Origin: Triangularia verruculosa
Lineage: Eukaryota > Ascomycota > Sordariomycetes > Sordariales > Podosporaceae
Assembly: GCA_033296885.1 (NCBI GenBank)
Contig: MU863968.1
Location: forward strand, 82,349 to 146,348
DNA: 64,000 nucleotides
Direction: 5' to 3'
The translations under genes and the position numbers were made by a program. Each line of letters opens with the position of its first letter. Position 1 is the first letter of the stretch. The notes below the pieces were generated by a model, which did no database searches, had not been told where the DNA came from, and saw only the letters and a list, made by a program, of their open reading frames with translations. Of the stretch, positions 12,901-26,800 are shown one piece after another.

Positions 12901-14599
12901 AAAACTCAAATCTCGAGATGCACGCTACGGTGTGTGCTTTTGACCTTGCCGCCATCCAGAGATCTCTGACGAGATAGGAAGCAGGGGCAAATTGGGTGTA
13001 TGGTATGTTGAACAGTTCTGTACGACGCCGTTTGGCGGCAATTCAGGGGGGCAACAGGCACAATGCCACCTTCGTCAAGCATTGGATATGCACATCGACT
13101 CATCAGGCAAAACGCACGGCTACTCTGTCGTGTTATTGCGTCCTGAGGTCCCTACATGTTTGAACGGGCATGAGGAGGAGACAAGACAGATACGAATGAA
13201 TGAACCAGAAACAAGCGGCAGGACCGGTCATTCGGTGGTTGGCCACTATCGTGGCAGCCATGTTTATTTGTATGGAGGACAGCGAAAAAGTTCTCCTTCC
13301 ATCTGAAGGTGACGACCTCAATATGGCCTGGGTTGGCAGGCCAGCGCTTCCTGTCATGACCCGGGCGGCCGCGGTGTGTTGTTTCAGAGAATGCCAGTGG
13401 TCAATCTCTATCAACCAGACCGGGCAAGTTGTGAAGTTGCGGCCGGTTGCAGATGTCCGGGCGGGCCTGCATGCTTTTCCTGCAGGTGGTCTTAATAATC
13501 TCCTGGGCCATCATGTTTGGTCTGCTGAATTTGCTGACTGCCGATGCCAGCCAATGAGATGCTCAATTGCAGGCAGCAAGGGCATAATGAAGGAATGGCC
13601 CAAAATTGAACATCAAAAAGGTTTTTTTTCTCACTAGGAGCAATCCAGGGAAATATCTTGAGTTTCAACGGGCTGAGTGATGAACAGGCCGATGATACTG
13701 AACTAGACAAACAAAGGATGATAAACAAGAGGGCTTCTACTTCCACACCCTCTGGTCTAACCCAGAAGATTTTCCAAACTCGGACCGGGCGACTCGCCAA
13801 CCGGGCTCAGGGGTTCACAGACCGAAAGGGGGGACGTTCAACACACACCCTCTGCAGGCCTGATCAGAAAGCCACAACCACGATTTCCATTCGAGATTTA
13901 CACGGTACCGATATCTGAAGATCAGGGACAGGTCGGCGATGTCAGTGCGCAGACTGTTCCTCTTGTGGTAAATCTCAAAGCTGGTCTGTGGCTTGTCTTT
14001 GGATACGCCCACGCCTTTGGTGGAATTGTTTTCTTTTCTCAGCGCTGACCGTCACTCACAGGGCGACAACGACAAGTCTACGCCGCACAACGGCGTCGTA
14101 AAAAAAAATCTTCGAGGAGGCTTGAAGGCTTGCGGCTTCACCGTCAAAGGCTGATATCTTTGTCGAATCCTCCGCCTAGCAACCGAGAGGCTGCAGTACG
14201 GAGCATTGTCTCTGTTTGGGCACATTTCTTACTCTCTGTGCCATGGGGGCCCATTCATTGTCACAACTTGTCAGATTATGTTTGTCCCGAGGATTCGGAA
14301 CAACGTCGAGCCAACGAACGCCTCTCAGCTAATTGTCTCCCCAGCACCCCGGCTTTTCATGATTGTCTGATGCATTGTGCGCCCGAGTCTTGGGGGAATA
14401 TGATAGATCAGAAAAAGTTTCATGAGCAAAATCCACCAACTCGGGATCCTCACAGTCTCAAGTCAGCACATTGTTGGTGATGTGCCTGGGCTCCTCTGTG
14501 AGACATGATTGGTCCTACACCGAAGTTGGCTGACATTGACCGAAATCTTCCATATCTCAACTGACCTGACTGCCTGCCAGACTGACTGACACCACACCA
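10000..14599. other. Gene desert, second part
   Basis: No convincing gene on either strand. Open frames of up to 213 codons (for example on the minus strand at 11903-12544) are compositionally mixed, show no domain and overlap other frames. A 16-nt T run lies at 10555-10570. I found no tRNA A/B boxes and no U-snRNA signatures. Confidence 0.55.
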
Positions 14600-17500
14600 C
14601 CTCTATCAAATACACTAGTGTTGCACAGCCACCTACCATTCGTAATAACGGCGTTGATATCGACGAAGCCCCCGTGCCGATGCCAGTAGAGAGACATCAG
14701 GAAACCACGCCAGCAAGAAAAACACTCCGTGACGCATCATGAACAAGGACTTCCTTAAGCAGCTAGCAGCAGGAGCTTGTGACCTATGAGTCGTCAAAAT
14801 GACAAACCACCGATCAAAGTCGGCGATGGCTCGGCAGTGGTGAGTTGTCTACACCCCTGACCCATGGCTCTCGGTCTCGATCTGGAAAGAGTCGATGAAG
14901 GCCATCGCCAGGCTGGGTTAGTGAGCTCTAGCCAAAGCGGCCGTGGCGTTCGGCGACTACCCGAATCTGCGGGGTGAACATGGATGCGATCTACATACCG
15001 ACATCAGCCTCGTTGGTCGTGATTTGACCGCGATGCTTGGTAACGTGCAGAAGCACGACACTACTGCAAAGAAAGACGAAGAAAAACAATCTTATGTTCC
15101 AAATTTTCTCGTCCGGTCGTGCCTGTTGGTGGTTGGAGCCAGCATAAGTGTCTTATGCGGCAATTGTGGTTTGTTCGAATTGAGACTGTTCTCCGTGTCC
15201 GTGGCTGCCCACAAGCGCTTTCAGCTGGCTGTGAGTGCTGAGTAAATGCCGGTTCCTCAGGCAGGATTTGCTGGCCGTCAAAATGTCTCTGATCAAAATG
15301 GAGGAGGGCAACGATATCAGATACAACGCCGCAGCCACCAACGATGCAATCGCATGTCGGCTGTTCGGTGCTGAACCCCAGCCCATCAGATCATCATAGC
15401 CAAAACGAGGAAAGAAGAAAAAACATGCTCATTGCTGGCTGCAAGAGAGAAAGCTACGATGGCTGCAAGTTCGTCATCGCTGTATCCCGCTTCCCAAAGC
15501 TGTGAATGATCGTCAAAGCATCCAGCTGTGAGAAAATCCTACCTGCACGCCCCCTTCTGCTTCTCTAAACTTGTGGGTGTATCGAAGTGATAACAGCACC
15601 ATCTCGAGTCGAACCGCAGCTGCGGTCCTTCCCCAATGCTTCCATTGTATGTGGTGTTGCGTATCGGTTGGATGTTGTGGTGCAGCCATTTTGATATTGG
15701 CTATTCCTCCAATTGAGGCCGGGTCCGATATCGCCAGCGGAAGAGACGAGATATGATGCTGTTGATCGGAAGAATACCTTCATTAACGGCCATGACGATA
15801 TCCGAACAGCGATTCCGGCCGCGGCATCAGGAGAAGATGTTTCGACATGGTGTGGATGGTAATATCCGTTATTGCAACAGTGAAGGGTGAGAGGGTCGTC
15901 GGTGATATGACATTGAAGATGAGTAATAAGGAACAAAAGCCGATTGAGACCCATCCCATGATTCCCAGCAGGGTCATGAGTGGTGGACGAATCGCCAGGC
16001 TTGCCGCTAGCGGGAAACCTATCTTTCTTCTTCTCACTCCCGCTGACAAAACAAACACCGTCCCACGCTCGTCATCAGGGATTTTTTGCTCGATCAAATC
16101 AAGGTTGGCAGTGCCTCTCCTTCCATAATCTTCAATTTCGGGACCAGAGATTCCCAAGTTGCATGCAATGTGGGGATTTGGTGATTCCAACATGAGGTTG
16201 CATCGTCAAGTGCTTCTGAGGTTAGCTTCGAACTTGGCTGCTTTCTCCCAGATGTCCTCAGTCTTCAACGAGCAGCAATGACGCCAGTGGATTTCCTTCT
16301 CTGGCTAGCCGGCCGAGAGAGCGAACTCGTGGTAGGCACCCTAACCCACAAGCACCAAACTCTTTGTGAACTTGATATCCACAAAAGGTCTGACTGCCGG
16401 ACTTGTGTGCTCACTCATTTTTGTGCCCGAATTTGCAAAAGTCGTCCCACATGGCGCCACGAAGCGTTGTGGCCTCACTGATCGAACGAGGTTTAGCTAG
16501 AACCCGACGAAGAAAAGAGTCCACAGTTCACCTGGGGACTTGCGGAGTCGGCCACTACTGTGCACTACAGGTACGGATACGGAGCACAAGGACTCCATAT
16601 CTGCATAATCTGCTGGGTAAAAATATCATAAAAACGTGGAGAAACAGCGACAATCGAATGGCAGAGAGACGGATAGATGCCGAGGGCCCCGTGTGTATGT
16701 AAATCTCCCGTGGCTGCCGATAGCACCTCACTGGCGGCGGACGGGCAATGCGGGCGAACCATTGCGGCCACGGGGACACAAAACCCACAAGACAGCAATA
16801 AATCCGGGGTGGTTCCGATGTTCATCCATCTTCAACTTTTCCTCCCACCTATCTCCACCTTCTCAAGATGGGGGCACACATCAAAACCAATCAATGCAAC
16901 ACACCTTCTCCTTCTCTTCCTCAAGACCGAATTCACCAGTCATGTGCATTCTGACTTTCAAGTCCCCCAATTCCCAGCGCTGTGAAACTGGGATGGGGGG
17001 TCATTCCAATAAACCCCATCTATTTTACTGCAGGCACGAACAGTCCCAACCTCTCTTCTCTTTGCTCCATCTTCCTGCCTTCCCGCCCGTCCTTGTTGTC
17101 CATACAAATTGCCTGCACTGTACACTCTGCCTCACCTGTAATGCAAGAAGCTGCACCCTAATTGCTGCAGCACTGCACATCTCCTTCCTCCTGTTCGTCG
17201 TTGATTTGCCCCTCCCCACTAAAAAAGGCGGGACCCAACTTGTGTATTGCTGCAGGTTCAATCAAAAGGGGAATAGGAAGCAGCAACAGTACGTGAAGCG
17301 ATGATGCGGTATGGGGTGGTACGAAATGAAGGGAGGGGTAAAAACAGTTTGAACACCGGCGACACAGCATGCGATTTTCACGCCCTCGAACAAAAAGAAA
17401 ATAGAATGCCATGTCAAGGCTGGTTGGCTGGCAGTTGGGCTGCGGTTGTGGGTACAGTATTATTAGTGAATTCAAGATCCACTATCTTAGGTTCTTCGAC

Positions 17501-20259
17501 TGGACAACATATCAAACTTCGACATGGAAGAAAACAGGATTTCTCGAGATCGCAGATCATGAGATCTACACCCCCCCATGACCGACCCTGAGATTCGTGT
17601 GAGTGAGGACCCTGAGGGTCAACAGAACATACACACACACTGCCGCGGACCGCTGAGGTGTTCATGCATCAGGCCCAATGAGGGTGGCCTGCAACAATGT
17701 CGATAAACAAGCCATTTTTCTTTTGACAAGAATTAGGAAGGGGGGGGGGTCTGCCTGTTTGAGACGACGAGATCTGTCTTCATTATCAACGAAGTAGGAA
17801 GAACCGTGAGGAATGATCTGCCTGATCACAAGTGGTGTTTGAGAGAGAGCGAAATGGCAACATGGTGAGCAAATATGGTGTACGTACTTGACACACGTAC
17901 GCCCTTCTAGGCGGAGTTTTTTGAATGTTTCTTTGTCAGTGAATTCGAGAGTCCCTGGTCACAAGGCGACTAAATACGAACCCCTCACCCAGTCCCTCCA
18001 GCCAAGACATCATCTTTTCATGTAAAACCAAGGACTTGCTGTGATCATATGAGGGTTTTCATCAAAGAAAACTACCGGTGCACTCGTGATACCCGACTAG
18101 TTTGGTGGACTGGAAGAAAATTCTTGACGATGGCAAATGGAAGACATTTCTCCAGGCTAGTATAGTTCGGGTGTTGTGTAGTCTGATATTGCCAACCTCA
18201 CACGCCTTTCCTTGGATTCGTGCAAGGCAACGGGTTTGCCGCCTGGGAATGATTGGGCTGGAAACAGCCGCCGTCGTGTTCAAACTCTTCTCCTTCACTG
18301 AACAGTGGTTCGCAAGAGGGTGTGTTGTCCGGTTTCAACATCTTGGGGGTTGGTGCAGACTAGCCAATGAAGGAGGCCGGGGAGCTGTTTCTAGTCTGCC
18401 TCTCGAAAATGCAAGGACGGACGACCGACTGCAGACAAGGCAACAAAACCTGTGGGTGGTGGGTTGATTTTGGGATGGGATGGGATGGGATGGAAATGTT
18501 TGGGGGGCATAGGAAGGGGGGCAAAAGATGGGACAAAACGAAGCGTCGTACTGCAGATGCAGGCCGTTCAAAGAAGTGGTTCGTGATCCCCACCCTCCGC
18601 GCAAGCTAACAGCCAGCACCTTTGATGGCTCTTCACACAACGACAATTGATACATACTGCCTATATGCTGTGGGTGGGTAGGATGTTGCGAAAACTGATC
18701 TGTATGTTCTTGTGTGAGAGTGAGTGTTGCGCCATGGCTCTGCCTATCTGTGCCTTGCGGACCGCGAACCACACCCCATCCATGATTGATATGTTGCTGC
18801 GCTGCGACGGTGGATGTAAATTGAGGGACGGCGAGACGACACCATAGACCCCCACGTTAGACTCTGGGTTGCGGTTCCGTATCTTGAGTCCTTCTGGCTC
18901 TCACAAACCCGCGCTGGTTTTATCTCAGTTGCTTGCGTTGCCTGGCCGCTCCAGGTGGTTGAGAATGCGGTAATGCCGCGGCAATGCGAAGTTGCGCGAG
19001 ACTGAGAGACACAGACGCAAAAATAGGATTGGGGGTACGTAGGCCCAGCTCGCTTTCACTGGCATGAAAACGGCAATGGTTCGAGACGACAAGCGTGAAG
19101 GAAAAAAGAAGCCTAGAGCAGGAAATGGAAAAATGGAATGAGGTGAAAAGTTTTTTTTTTGATAGTCATTCGAGCCACCACACCGGCGACGCCCAAACAT
19201 TCAGGCGCTCGGTTTCACCGTGTGGGTTTCGGGCCCTCAGTCCTCGATGAGGGAAGCCATCATTGGACGGCGTTGAAGAAAAGCAACTGGCGCTCCCGTT
19301 CTATGGCTAGCGGGAGAAAAAAGAGGCGAGGAACGCAGGACCAAAACGCCTGATCTGCCCTCCGCAAGAAGCCGCTGCAAGGCCTGAGGCCGCACCCCCC
19401 TCCAAGTCGTCCACTGGTGCACAGGAGGACGATGCCTACTGGTGGCCCGAACTGTTTCTTTCTTGCGCTTCTTTTTTCCCAACACCTGGGCAGTAATAGT
19501 CGGATGGCACTGGTGACAGCGATGGCACCACAAGAGAGGTCAGAAGACACTGCTAGCGTCATAGTACAAACATCTTGCACCTTGAAACGACTGAAGCAGA
19601 AAATACGTAGTAGAGACTGATGAGTGCTGATGGCGGGCAATTGCGTGCAATGCTGAGGACACGCCCCTCGATGAGCTCAGGCCCAGGCTGGATGGCGCTA
19701 AGCAGCCAGGCCCCGCTCTTCAGTTCACAAATCGACCAGGATGGTGCCACGACAAGAGGTTCAATATCCTCACCCCTTGAATGAAAGATTTTTTTTCGCA
19801 CCCCCTGACCTGGGACCAGAACCCCCCTGCCCTCGCGCCATCGCGGATTTGGCCTAGCGCAGAGGCAGGCACTTGCCCAGCACACGCCCAGCACACGCCC
19901 AGCACACCCACGAGGTTTCGAGCCAGAAGTGGTACGTTCCTTTGGCGTACTGTGCCGGGGTCCAAGTGCTGGGACCTCCTGCCAATTTCTGCGCAGCAGT
20001 ACTTCGGTGGCTCACCCACTCTGCGTACCAGCTACAGCGTCGCTGTCTGAGTCCTGTCGTGGGTCCTTTGTGGTCATGGGCATCTGCCTCGTCCCACACC
20101 CCTCACACCTCCAGGCCTGCCCTGGGCCAGGTGCCAGGAATACTTATTCCAGGCCTCCCAGCTCAACTTCACTGCTCCCACCTTGGCCCCAGCACATCTT
20201 GATCTTCATCGTTTGATCTTTTCCACACTCTCCTTCTCCACCACTTTGCTCACCGTCAT
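14600..20259. other. Gene desert, third part, upstream of the Ecl1-family gene
   Basis: No convincing protein-coding gene. It contains TGGGA repeats (18471-18493), a T run near 19150-19159 and a three-copy 11-nt tandem repeat at 19875-19907. The last 1-2 kb is the natural promoter and leader region of the Ecl1-family gene. Such a long gene-free upstream region may hold long leaders, non-coding transcripts or distal control elements; none can be proved from sequence alone. Confidence 0.5.
19875..19907. repeat. 11-nt tandem repeat, 3 exact copies (GCCCAGCACAC)
   Basis: Three perfect head-to-tail copies at 19875-19885, 19886-19896 and 19897-19907, about 560 bp upstream of the Ecl1-family start codon. 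Confidence 0.95.
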
Positions 20260-20289
20260 ATGAGTCAACGAGCATCTGTCTTCTTATAG
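20260..20289 (+). promoter_or_regulatory. Candidate 9-codon uORF upstream of the Ecl1-family gene
   Basis: ATG at 20260 opens a nine-codon frame ending in TAG at 20287-20289, 177 nt before the main ATG. If the leader includes this point, the uORF could attenuate translation. The TTATAG at its end could instead be a leader-intron acceptor. Confidence 0.25.
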
Positions 20290-20434
20290 AGTCGACCACA
20301 CCCTCCTTGGGAACAGCCTCGCCTTCTCTCTTCAGCAACAAGATCAACCAAGACCAACCACCACAGCCATCTCGAGCTACCACCACTTCACACTTCACAC
20401 AGCCCGACACAGCAATAGCTACTGCTACATAGCG

Positions 20435-20466
20435 ACACCAACAACCACAACAACAAAAACAACAAC
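20435..20466 (+). promoter_or_regulatory. CAA/ACA-rich leader immediately before the Ecl1-family ATG
   Basis: The 30 or so nucleotides before the start codon are almost entirely CAA/CCA/AAC units with no G. Such unstructured leaders are typical of well-translated fungal mRNAs. They support the start at 20467. Confidence 0.6.
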
Positions 20467-20877
20467 ATGTCTTTCGATTGGGATCACCAGTTCTGCCTTG
20501 GCTGCGACAAGCAGACCGAGGGCACGACCTACTGCTCGGAAGCCTGCCGTCTCGGGGACTACGAGAAGACTGCCTCTTCGCCATCATCGCCAAGCTCTGG
20601 GGCGAGCTCACCAACACTGAGCGAGTGGACCTTCAGCAAGCCAACCTCCAGCTCCAAGTTCTACCTCTCCCCCGCCTTCGAGTTCAGCACACCACAATCA
20701 TCCCGGTCAAACTCTGTTCTCTCCCCATCCGCCTCGCAAATCAGTCTCTGCTCCATGCGCAGCACATCATCTGCTGGCCTCGATTCTACTCAACTATCAG
20801 ACAAGGCTTCCCGGGAACTCAGGGCGTACGCTCGGTCGTTCGAATCTGTCCGCAACCAACGTAGACGATCCTACTAA
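20467..20877 (+). CDS. Ecl1-family lifespan regulatory factor (small zinc-binding protein)
   Basis: A single-exon gene of 136 codons. The N-terminus carries the compact Cys4 motif of the fungal Ecl1/Ecl2/Ecl3 family: CLGC at residues 10-13 and CSEAC at residues 23-27, followed by RLGDYEK. The rest is Ser/Thr/Pro-rich and presumably disordered, with a basic end (RNQRRRSY). In fission yeast, Ecl1-type proteins are small, probably nuclear factors that extend chronological lifespan and act in starvation responses and sulfur/zinc-dependent signalling. That role is known for the family and inferred here. The start is supported by the CAA-rich leader just upstream. The gene stands alone in about 28 kb without other convincing genes. 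Confidence in the family is high because of the Cys spacing and short length; the symbol is left empty because the copy (ecl1, 2 or 3) cannot be assigned. Confidence 0.85.
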   Translation: MSFDWDHQFCLGCDKQTEGTTYCSEACRLGDYEKTASSPSSPSSGASSPTLSEWTFSKPTSSSKFYLSPAFEFSTPQSSRSNSVLSPSASQISLCSMRSTSSAGLDSTQLSDKASRELRAYARSFESVRNQRRRSY

Positions 20878-23800
20878 ACGACAACCACCACATCTTTCTT
20901 CGAGCGAACGTCCTTTCTTCTGCCTTTTACAATAGCGACATATACCCCTCACTCAATCGATTTACACACATACACACGACTCAATCAACATTTCTTTTGT
21001 CTCGGTCTTTTCACAGCGGGTTTTCTGTAACCAAAAAAATTGCATACATCGGAGCTCAGCATCGTATAAAAAGTTTTGGGTCACAACACTCGCACTCAAC
21101 CTTGGGGCATACCAAGGCCGGGTTTTGGCTTTCTGATTTTATCTCCTTTGGGCGTATAACAACACTTGGGCTGGGTCGGGGGCTGGGCTTCACAACAACA
21201 CCACAGAAACACACACATGGGATTCTGGGAAGCCGTGTATTACAGAGAAAGCGGGGAACAATATTTGCTTTTATTTTTCCTTCTTCTGTGCTATCTACTA
21301 TGGGAAAGGGAGGCACTTTTCATCTCTTACTCTTACTGCATCTGGAACGGGTTTTTGGGTTCGGCAAAGGGAGGTGAAATGGACGATTCGATCCATGGTT
21401 TCTGACTGTTTATGGGAATCAACTTGGCGGCGGAGCTCAGACTGTGTTTTATCATATGCTAAAGAAGGGAAATTTATGGGCCAGGGCGTTTTTGATCGAG
21501 ACTCTTGACAACAAGGTCTACGAGAGACATCATCTTTTTTTTTTCTTTTTTTTGGGCGGAATCCCCCTCCTATTCTTAGGTAGACAAGGCACAAAGCACA
21601 GCATTGTTCTTCTGCCTACACCTGCCAACAAAAAAAGTTGGCATTGGTGAATACAAATGGAAAAAGATTACCAACCCCACGACCAAGGTCTCAGTTTTTT
21701 TTTTGTTGCAAAAGTGTCATCAACACACAACAGCATGAAAATAAAATGTCTTGGGTAGACAGCAAGTATCAGAGATGGTTAGGAGGGTTTGATCGGGCTC
21801 TCTCTCTATTTTGGGGGACTCCACCCTTGGGTGTGATGATGATGATCACTTGTGTACTGCGGAAGCTTGAAGTGGTGTTCAACCTATGGAATGCCAATGT
21901 GTGTGTATTAGGTAATTGAGCGGGTTCTCAAGCTGATCATGTGTTGGCGATTTACGATGTCACTGGACAGTTTTTTAAGCACGTTTTTTTGATAGGAAAA
22001 GCATTCTCCACTGGAGATTTTTTTTAATGTTACTATGGAGGAGTAGCAGTAGTTTGGTTGATCACCCGCTGATGATTGAGTGCTCTTTTTCCTTTTTCTC
22101 TGTTGGAGAAAGTACATTGCGAGGTGCAAGTGGCGGTGGTTGTTGTTGGCTTGGAGATGTGCACGATGTGGTGTGTGGATGGGTGTGGGTGAGTTGGAGA
22201 TGGGGCGGAGGCACGGGAAACGTCGTCCGCAATTCATGGCTTTTGCTGATGATGATGGCTACCTACCTACCACCACCACCACCACCACTACCAAAGAATT
22301 GCAGCACTCACTCACTTCATTGATAGAGGAGGCGGGGCCGGGGGTGGTTGATATGCGGTGCAGATGCGGGTACGGTTTTCCATTTGTTGTTCATTGTCAA
22401 TCATACAAGGTTCTCTACCAATTGTATGTGTACAGTTTATGCAAATGTGCAAAAATGGGGGTCGTGGACAATGCTCAGCCAGTGAATTATTCCAGGGGGG
22501 GATTGATTGATCGAACCCCGCCTTCGTTTTTATGTACAACTCATACATACATTGTCATGGTGCACTTTTTGGGGGGGATTGCATATATGCCGTTGGGTTA
22601 TAGGGAGAATTTGGGCCATCGTCGATTGGGAGGGAGGGGGGCAAAATTGTTTATCGAACGATTCATTATGGGCATGTTTTTCTGGCACGATTCTGCAGAT
22701 TGGATGGAGACCTACTGCCTCCATGCGAAACCACAAGTGGTACCCTTCTGTGCCGTAGTGGTCTTGCTTTCTGGAAGGATAATTTCTATGGATCGAGGTT
22801 ACAATCTTCCATATCATCTATCTATCAAGGTACGTAGGTAGGTCGGTGTAGCAACAAGGGACAAAAACCGTTGAAAGGTTGAGATCCACTTTCGACTGGC
22901 ATGCCATCCATCGGTCGGTCCGGAGAATCTCCCGCCCCCCAGGAGTTTGATCGGACGATGTGATGAGTGGGAGAGGCGGGAGTACCTGCAGTCATCATAC
23001 ATCATACATTCGAGATGAGAAGGGAGATATATCTCCGGGTAGCTTCGGTGTTTAAGGTTTGTTTTTCTTCTTCTCGTCACATGAGAGAGAGGCAATTGCA
23101 TCATTGGTGAAAATTTCAGCATTTGGATAAGGTGTAGAGAGACTGACTGCCTTGCTCTCCCTGCTTGCAACAAAAAAGGTTGGAAGTGGAGATGCTTTTT
23201 TTGGAGATACATAGATGACGACGAAATGGGCAGTTTCATAACCTTGGACGGAAGGGAAGGGAAGGGAAGGGGCGGGATGCAAAGGAGATCCTGCTACGGG
23301 GCAAAACCTCCACAATTATTTTACTAAGCTATCTCGTTCGAAAGGTCTCCGAGGGCCGAGAGGGATGGGAATGCGCGTAAGTTACAGGTTTAGAGTCAGA
23401 ATCCACTTGTCAACATCATAGAGGTTTGTTTGGTTTCAGGTTGGCTTGTTGTTGACGTTGTTGCTTACGATATGTGGGTAAAAAGAAGAAGCTGGACCTT
23501 TTGACTTGGCAAAGGTACATGATATGGGTTGCAGGGAGAGATGCTGTGCCGGCTGTTGGGACTTTGTATGGACGGACCTTGGACCTTGATGGATGTGTCT
23601 GTGTGGGAAGGCGTGCACGAGTAAGAAAGCTCTCTGTTTATCCCGCTCGGAAAAGTGAGGTTCAAGCGAGCGGCGTGGGAAGCTTCGAAGGAGGAGGCTG
23701 AATTTCTCAAGCTTGGCCCTGATCTTCAGGTGTTGCATATAGCCGCATATATCAGACTGCACATGGCCGGCATCGATTCTTTGGCAGGGAGCAAAATTGC

Positions 23801-26800
23801 CAAAGAAGGGATGAAGGGATGTATCAGCATCACAGTTCAATTAAAGTTTGTCTAGTTCCAATTGCGTGCTCAGGCTCAGGGCCGAGATGCAGACGCCCAA
23901 GTCAAGTAGGTAGGGTGTTGGCAAAAAAGATTTTAAACTCCAAGCTCGAGAGCACCGCCGCCATCGCCGCTCGCCGCCGCAATGGCAGGTCTGGAAGCTG
24001 AGCTATTCGTAGCTTTCCCCGCAAAATTCACTTTTTTTGTTACTGCTCTCAGACGCATAAGTTTTTCCTATCTGGAGACACAGCAGGGTTCCTCCATGTT
24101 TTGATCAGGGGAGTTGGGGGGGTGTAAGCTTCGTAAACTGCCGATGTCCGGTGGATATTATCTACATATCATTTGTGTCTGAGCAATCCGAGCTGGCTGG
24201 AATCGCCAAATCGTACGGTCGAGCTTCAAGATGGTTCTTTGTTATTTCCGATGCTATGGTACCACCCACACCTGAGCCAGTTGGTGGTGGTTGTGCGGAG
24301 AGAGCCGGTGAGCCCCGTTCCGTGTCCGTCTGTACAGAGGGGGTAGCTGTAGTAATGTTCCGGTTTGCGGCACACGACAGTTTGAATTTTTTGTGTGTCG
24401 GTTTCTTTTTTGTCCATGATGATGGATGTCTTGGACGGGACAAGAGGCGATTGGCAGGGGAAGAAATTCCGACCTTCCCAGTGGGCAGACTTGCATTCCT
24501 GTCTTTGTTCCAGAAGTCGCGCCATTTTTTCTGTTGAGCTCCCTTATTTGAAAATGACGATAGTATTGAGACACTGGCCCTTCTTGCTTCTTTGTGTGGA
24601 AAGTTCTTCGTTGCACAGTAAAAGAAAAGATGATCCCGCTCCCGATCGCGGATGTGTGCCGTCTCCCTAGTGTATCCGAATTGCTGGGTTCCAGACTCCT
24701 TTTTTCTCTTTGAACGGCTCATATGGAAAGTTGTGGAGCGGCATCGGCAGTGCAATCCCTTTTTTTACTATGAAATCAGCCATCAAGGTTACCTAATATC
24801 CACCTCACTTTACCAAATGCACACCCACTCGATCGAGATGGTCGGTCGGTGTGAAGAGAAAGAAGCGAGGCATGGCGGGAGGCAGAGAAGAATGAGACAT
24901 TGAAACATCGAAACAAACACCGCTCGCCAACCGGATGAGCCGCGGCTGGGCAAGGCGTCGAGGCGACCAAAACCTGTCAGTGACGAGTAACGGTCAACTG
25001 TAACCATGGATGGAAAGATCAAGGCGAAACTGTGTGGTATAATGCCGTGATTATCGTGATCATATCAGCGGGAGATATCGTCACCGGCTTCGCTTGCGAT
25101 TTGCTCGACCGACTTTTGCCTCATATATTCCGGCTTGGCTAAACGTCTTGCTGGCTTCGGGTAGGCAGAGTTCGGTAGCACAGCAGCGCCTCTTGTTTAA
25201 ATCTGATAACAACCATGGTGTGTCGGTGATGCCACTTTGCAACTGTGTGCGCATCAAAATCCCAGAGAGGTGGCGGGTCTTGCCGCCCAGCAGCGACAGC
25301 ACAAGGACGGACAGACGAGAAACGGAAAATCAGGAGATACCAGCAGCAGCTGGGGCAAGAGGTTCTCGCTCTCGGAGCTCATTGACGAGGGCGATGATGT
25401 CAAAGCTGTCAGTCATACCTCTGGCCAGGGGAGCCCGGGACCGTCAAGTGTCATCTGCTCGGTTAGACAACTTGGCCTCGTGGAGAAAGGGGGTGCATTT
25501 TGCGAGCTTGAGAGAAGGGCCCTTTGTGAAGGGATTCCCGAGCGTATTGTTCGGCACAGAGGTCTTCCCAAGGTGCAGAGCCTTGGGCCCGTCTGCCTGA
25601 AAGAGACTGCATCAAGCACTGTTTACAAACTTCGGAAATTGGAGGAGGGCAAACTGAAAGTTTCCAGGGAGCAACGCACAACTTTGCAATTGCCTATGCA
25701 TAGGCGCCAAGAAAATACCAGCAGGTTCCGTGATAATTTCTCCTTGACGACAGTTTGAGTCACTGACGGGGTTGAAAATTGGCAAAAATCTCTGCTGTCA
25801 CGGGCTTCACAAAGATGGAGTCGGCCGAGTCCCTTGCTTGTGTGCTTGCTGGTCAGGGGGAGGGGTGGAAAATCCACACTTTGCACGTCAGAGCACAACT
25901 GGAGTCCTGGACCCCACTGATGGCATCATTGGGTCATCAAACACCGCTGGCAAGTAATTCTGCGTGTGCAGCCAATTGGCCTGTTTGGCGGTTTAATGGT
26001 GCTGATATTGGGAGGAAAGGGTTTTCGTTTCAGAACATGCGAGCTTTTCCTGTGGTTGCCTTCATCTATGCATCGAGGAGCACCACGAATCACCTTTGCA
26101 GGTTGTCGGTGTGCAGGAACAGGCAGGCTAGCGGCTGACATAAGGCTCGCTAGTCCTGGCCCTTCCCGCTGAGCAGCCTCTCGGATAATTTCTTTGCGCC
26201 CAGCTTTTGATTGATCTCCAGCCGGACCAGATCAGATTCAGCCCAGTTTGACGTTAGCGTTGTGCATGTCGACACCAGACACTAACGCCTTCAGGCCCTT
26301 CGATTGGTGTGAGCACGATATGTGTTGTTTGTGTCACGCAGTTCTTCGGCAGTCGTCGCTCCATCCACGCCCTGGTTAGCTTTGGCCTGGTGTGCTGGGC
26401 TTGAGACACCAGAGCCTCTCGAGCATCGACAGTCGGCCACGCCGCTGACCAAGAGAAAATTTTTCCTCTCGTCCGTCGTGTTTCGTCACGCCTCTCGCCT
26501 GGCTGTGCTAGCCTTTCTCCCCAGCGGCACAGAGCGCATCATTCAGGCCGCTATTCTCCTGTTCCTGGCGCTGGGCCGTCCACGCCGTCAGCGGGTCGCT
26601 TCCTATTCCTCGATCGCCATCGGACGTGGATCCCCAGATCTCCCCTCGGGCATCGCTGGGCCGGCTGCGAACCAATGGGAGAGGGCCCGCACCTGGCGTG
26701 CCCTGAGCTGTTGGAGACAGGAGGGAATTGGCCAGGCGAAAACCCAAGCTCCGGTTCATGCTGGCCAACGTGTCAGCGTCTCTGCCGTCCAGCCAAGAGC

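Noticed and set aside
16636..17304. 222-codon open frame on the + strand
   Set aside because: No domain; Ser/Cys/His-rich text of pyrimidine-rich DNA; no supporting splice or start features.
19065..19090. GGTTCGAGAC resembling a tRNA B box
   Set aside because: No A box at proper distance, no acceptor-stem pairing and no CC after the box.
22080..22841. 253-codon open frame on the + strand
   Set aside because: Trp/Cys-rich text with a Thr run from a CCA microsatellite, no domain, other frames open across it; best explained as chance in intergenic DNA.
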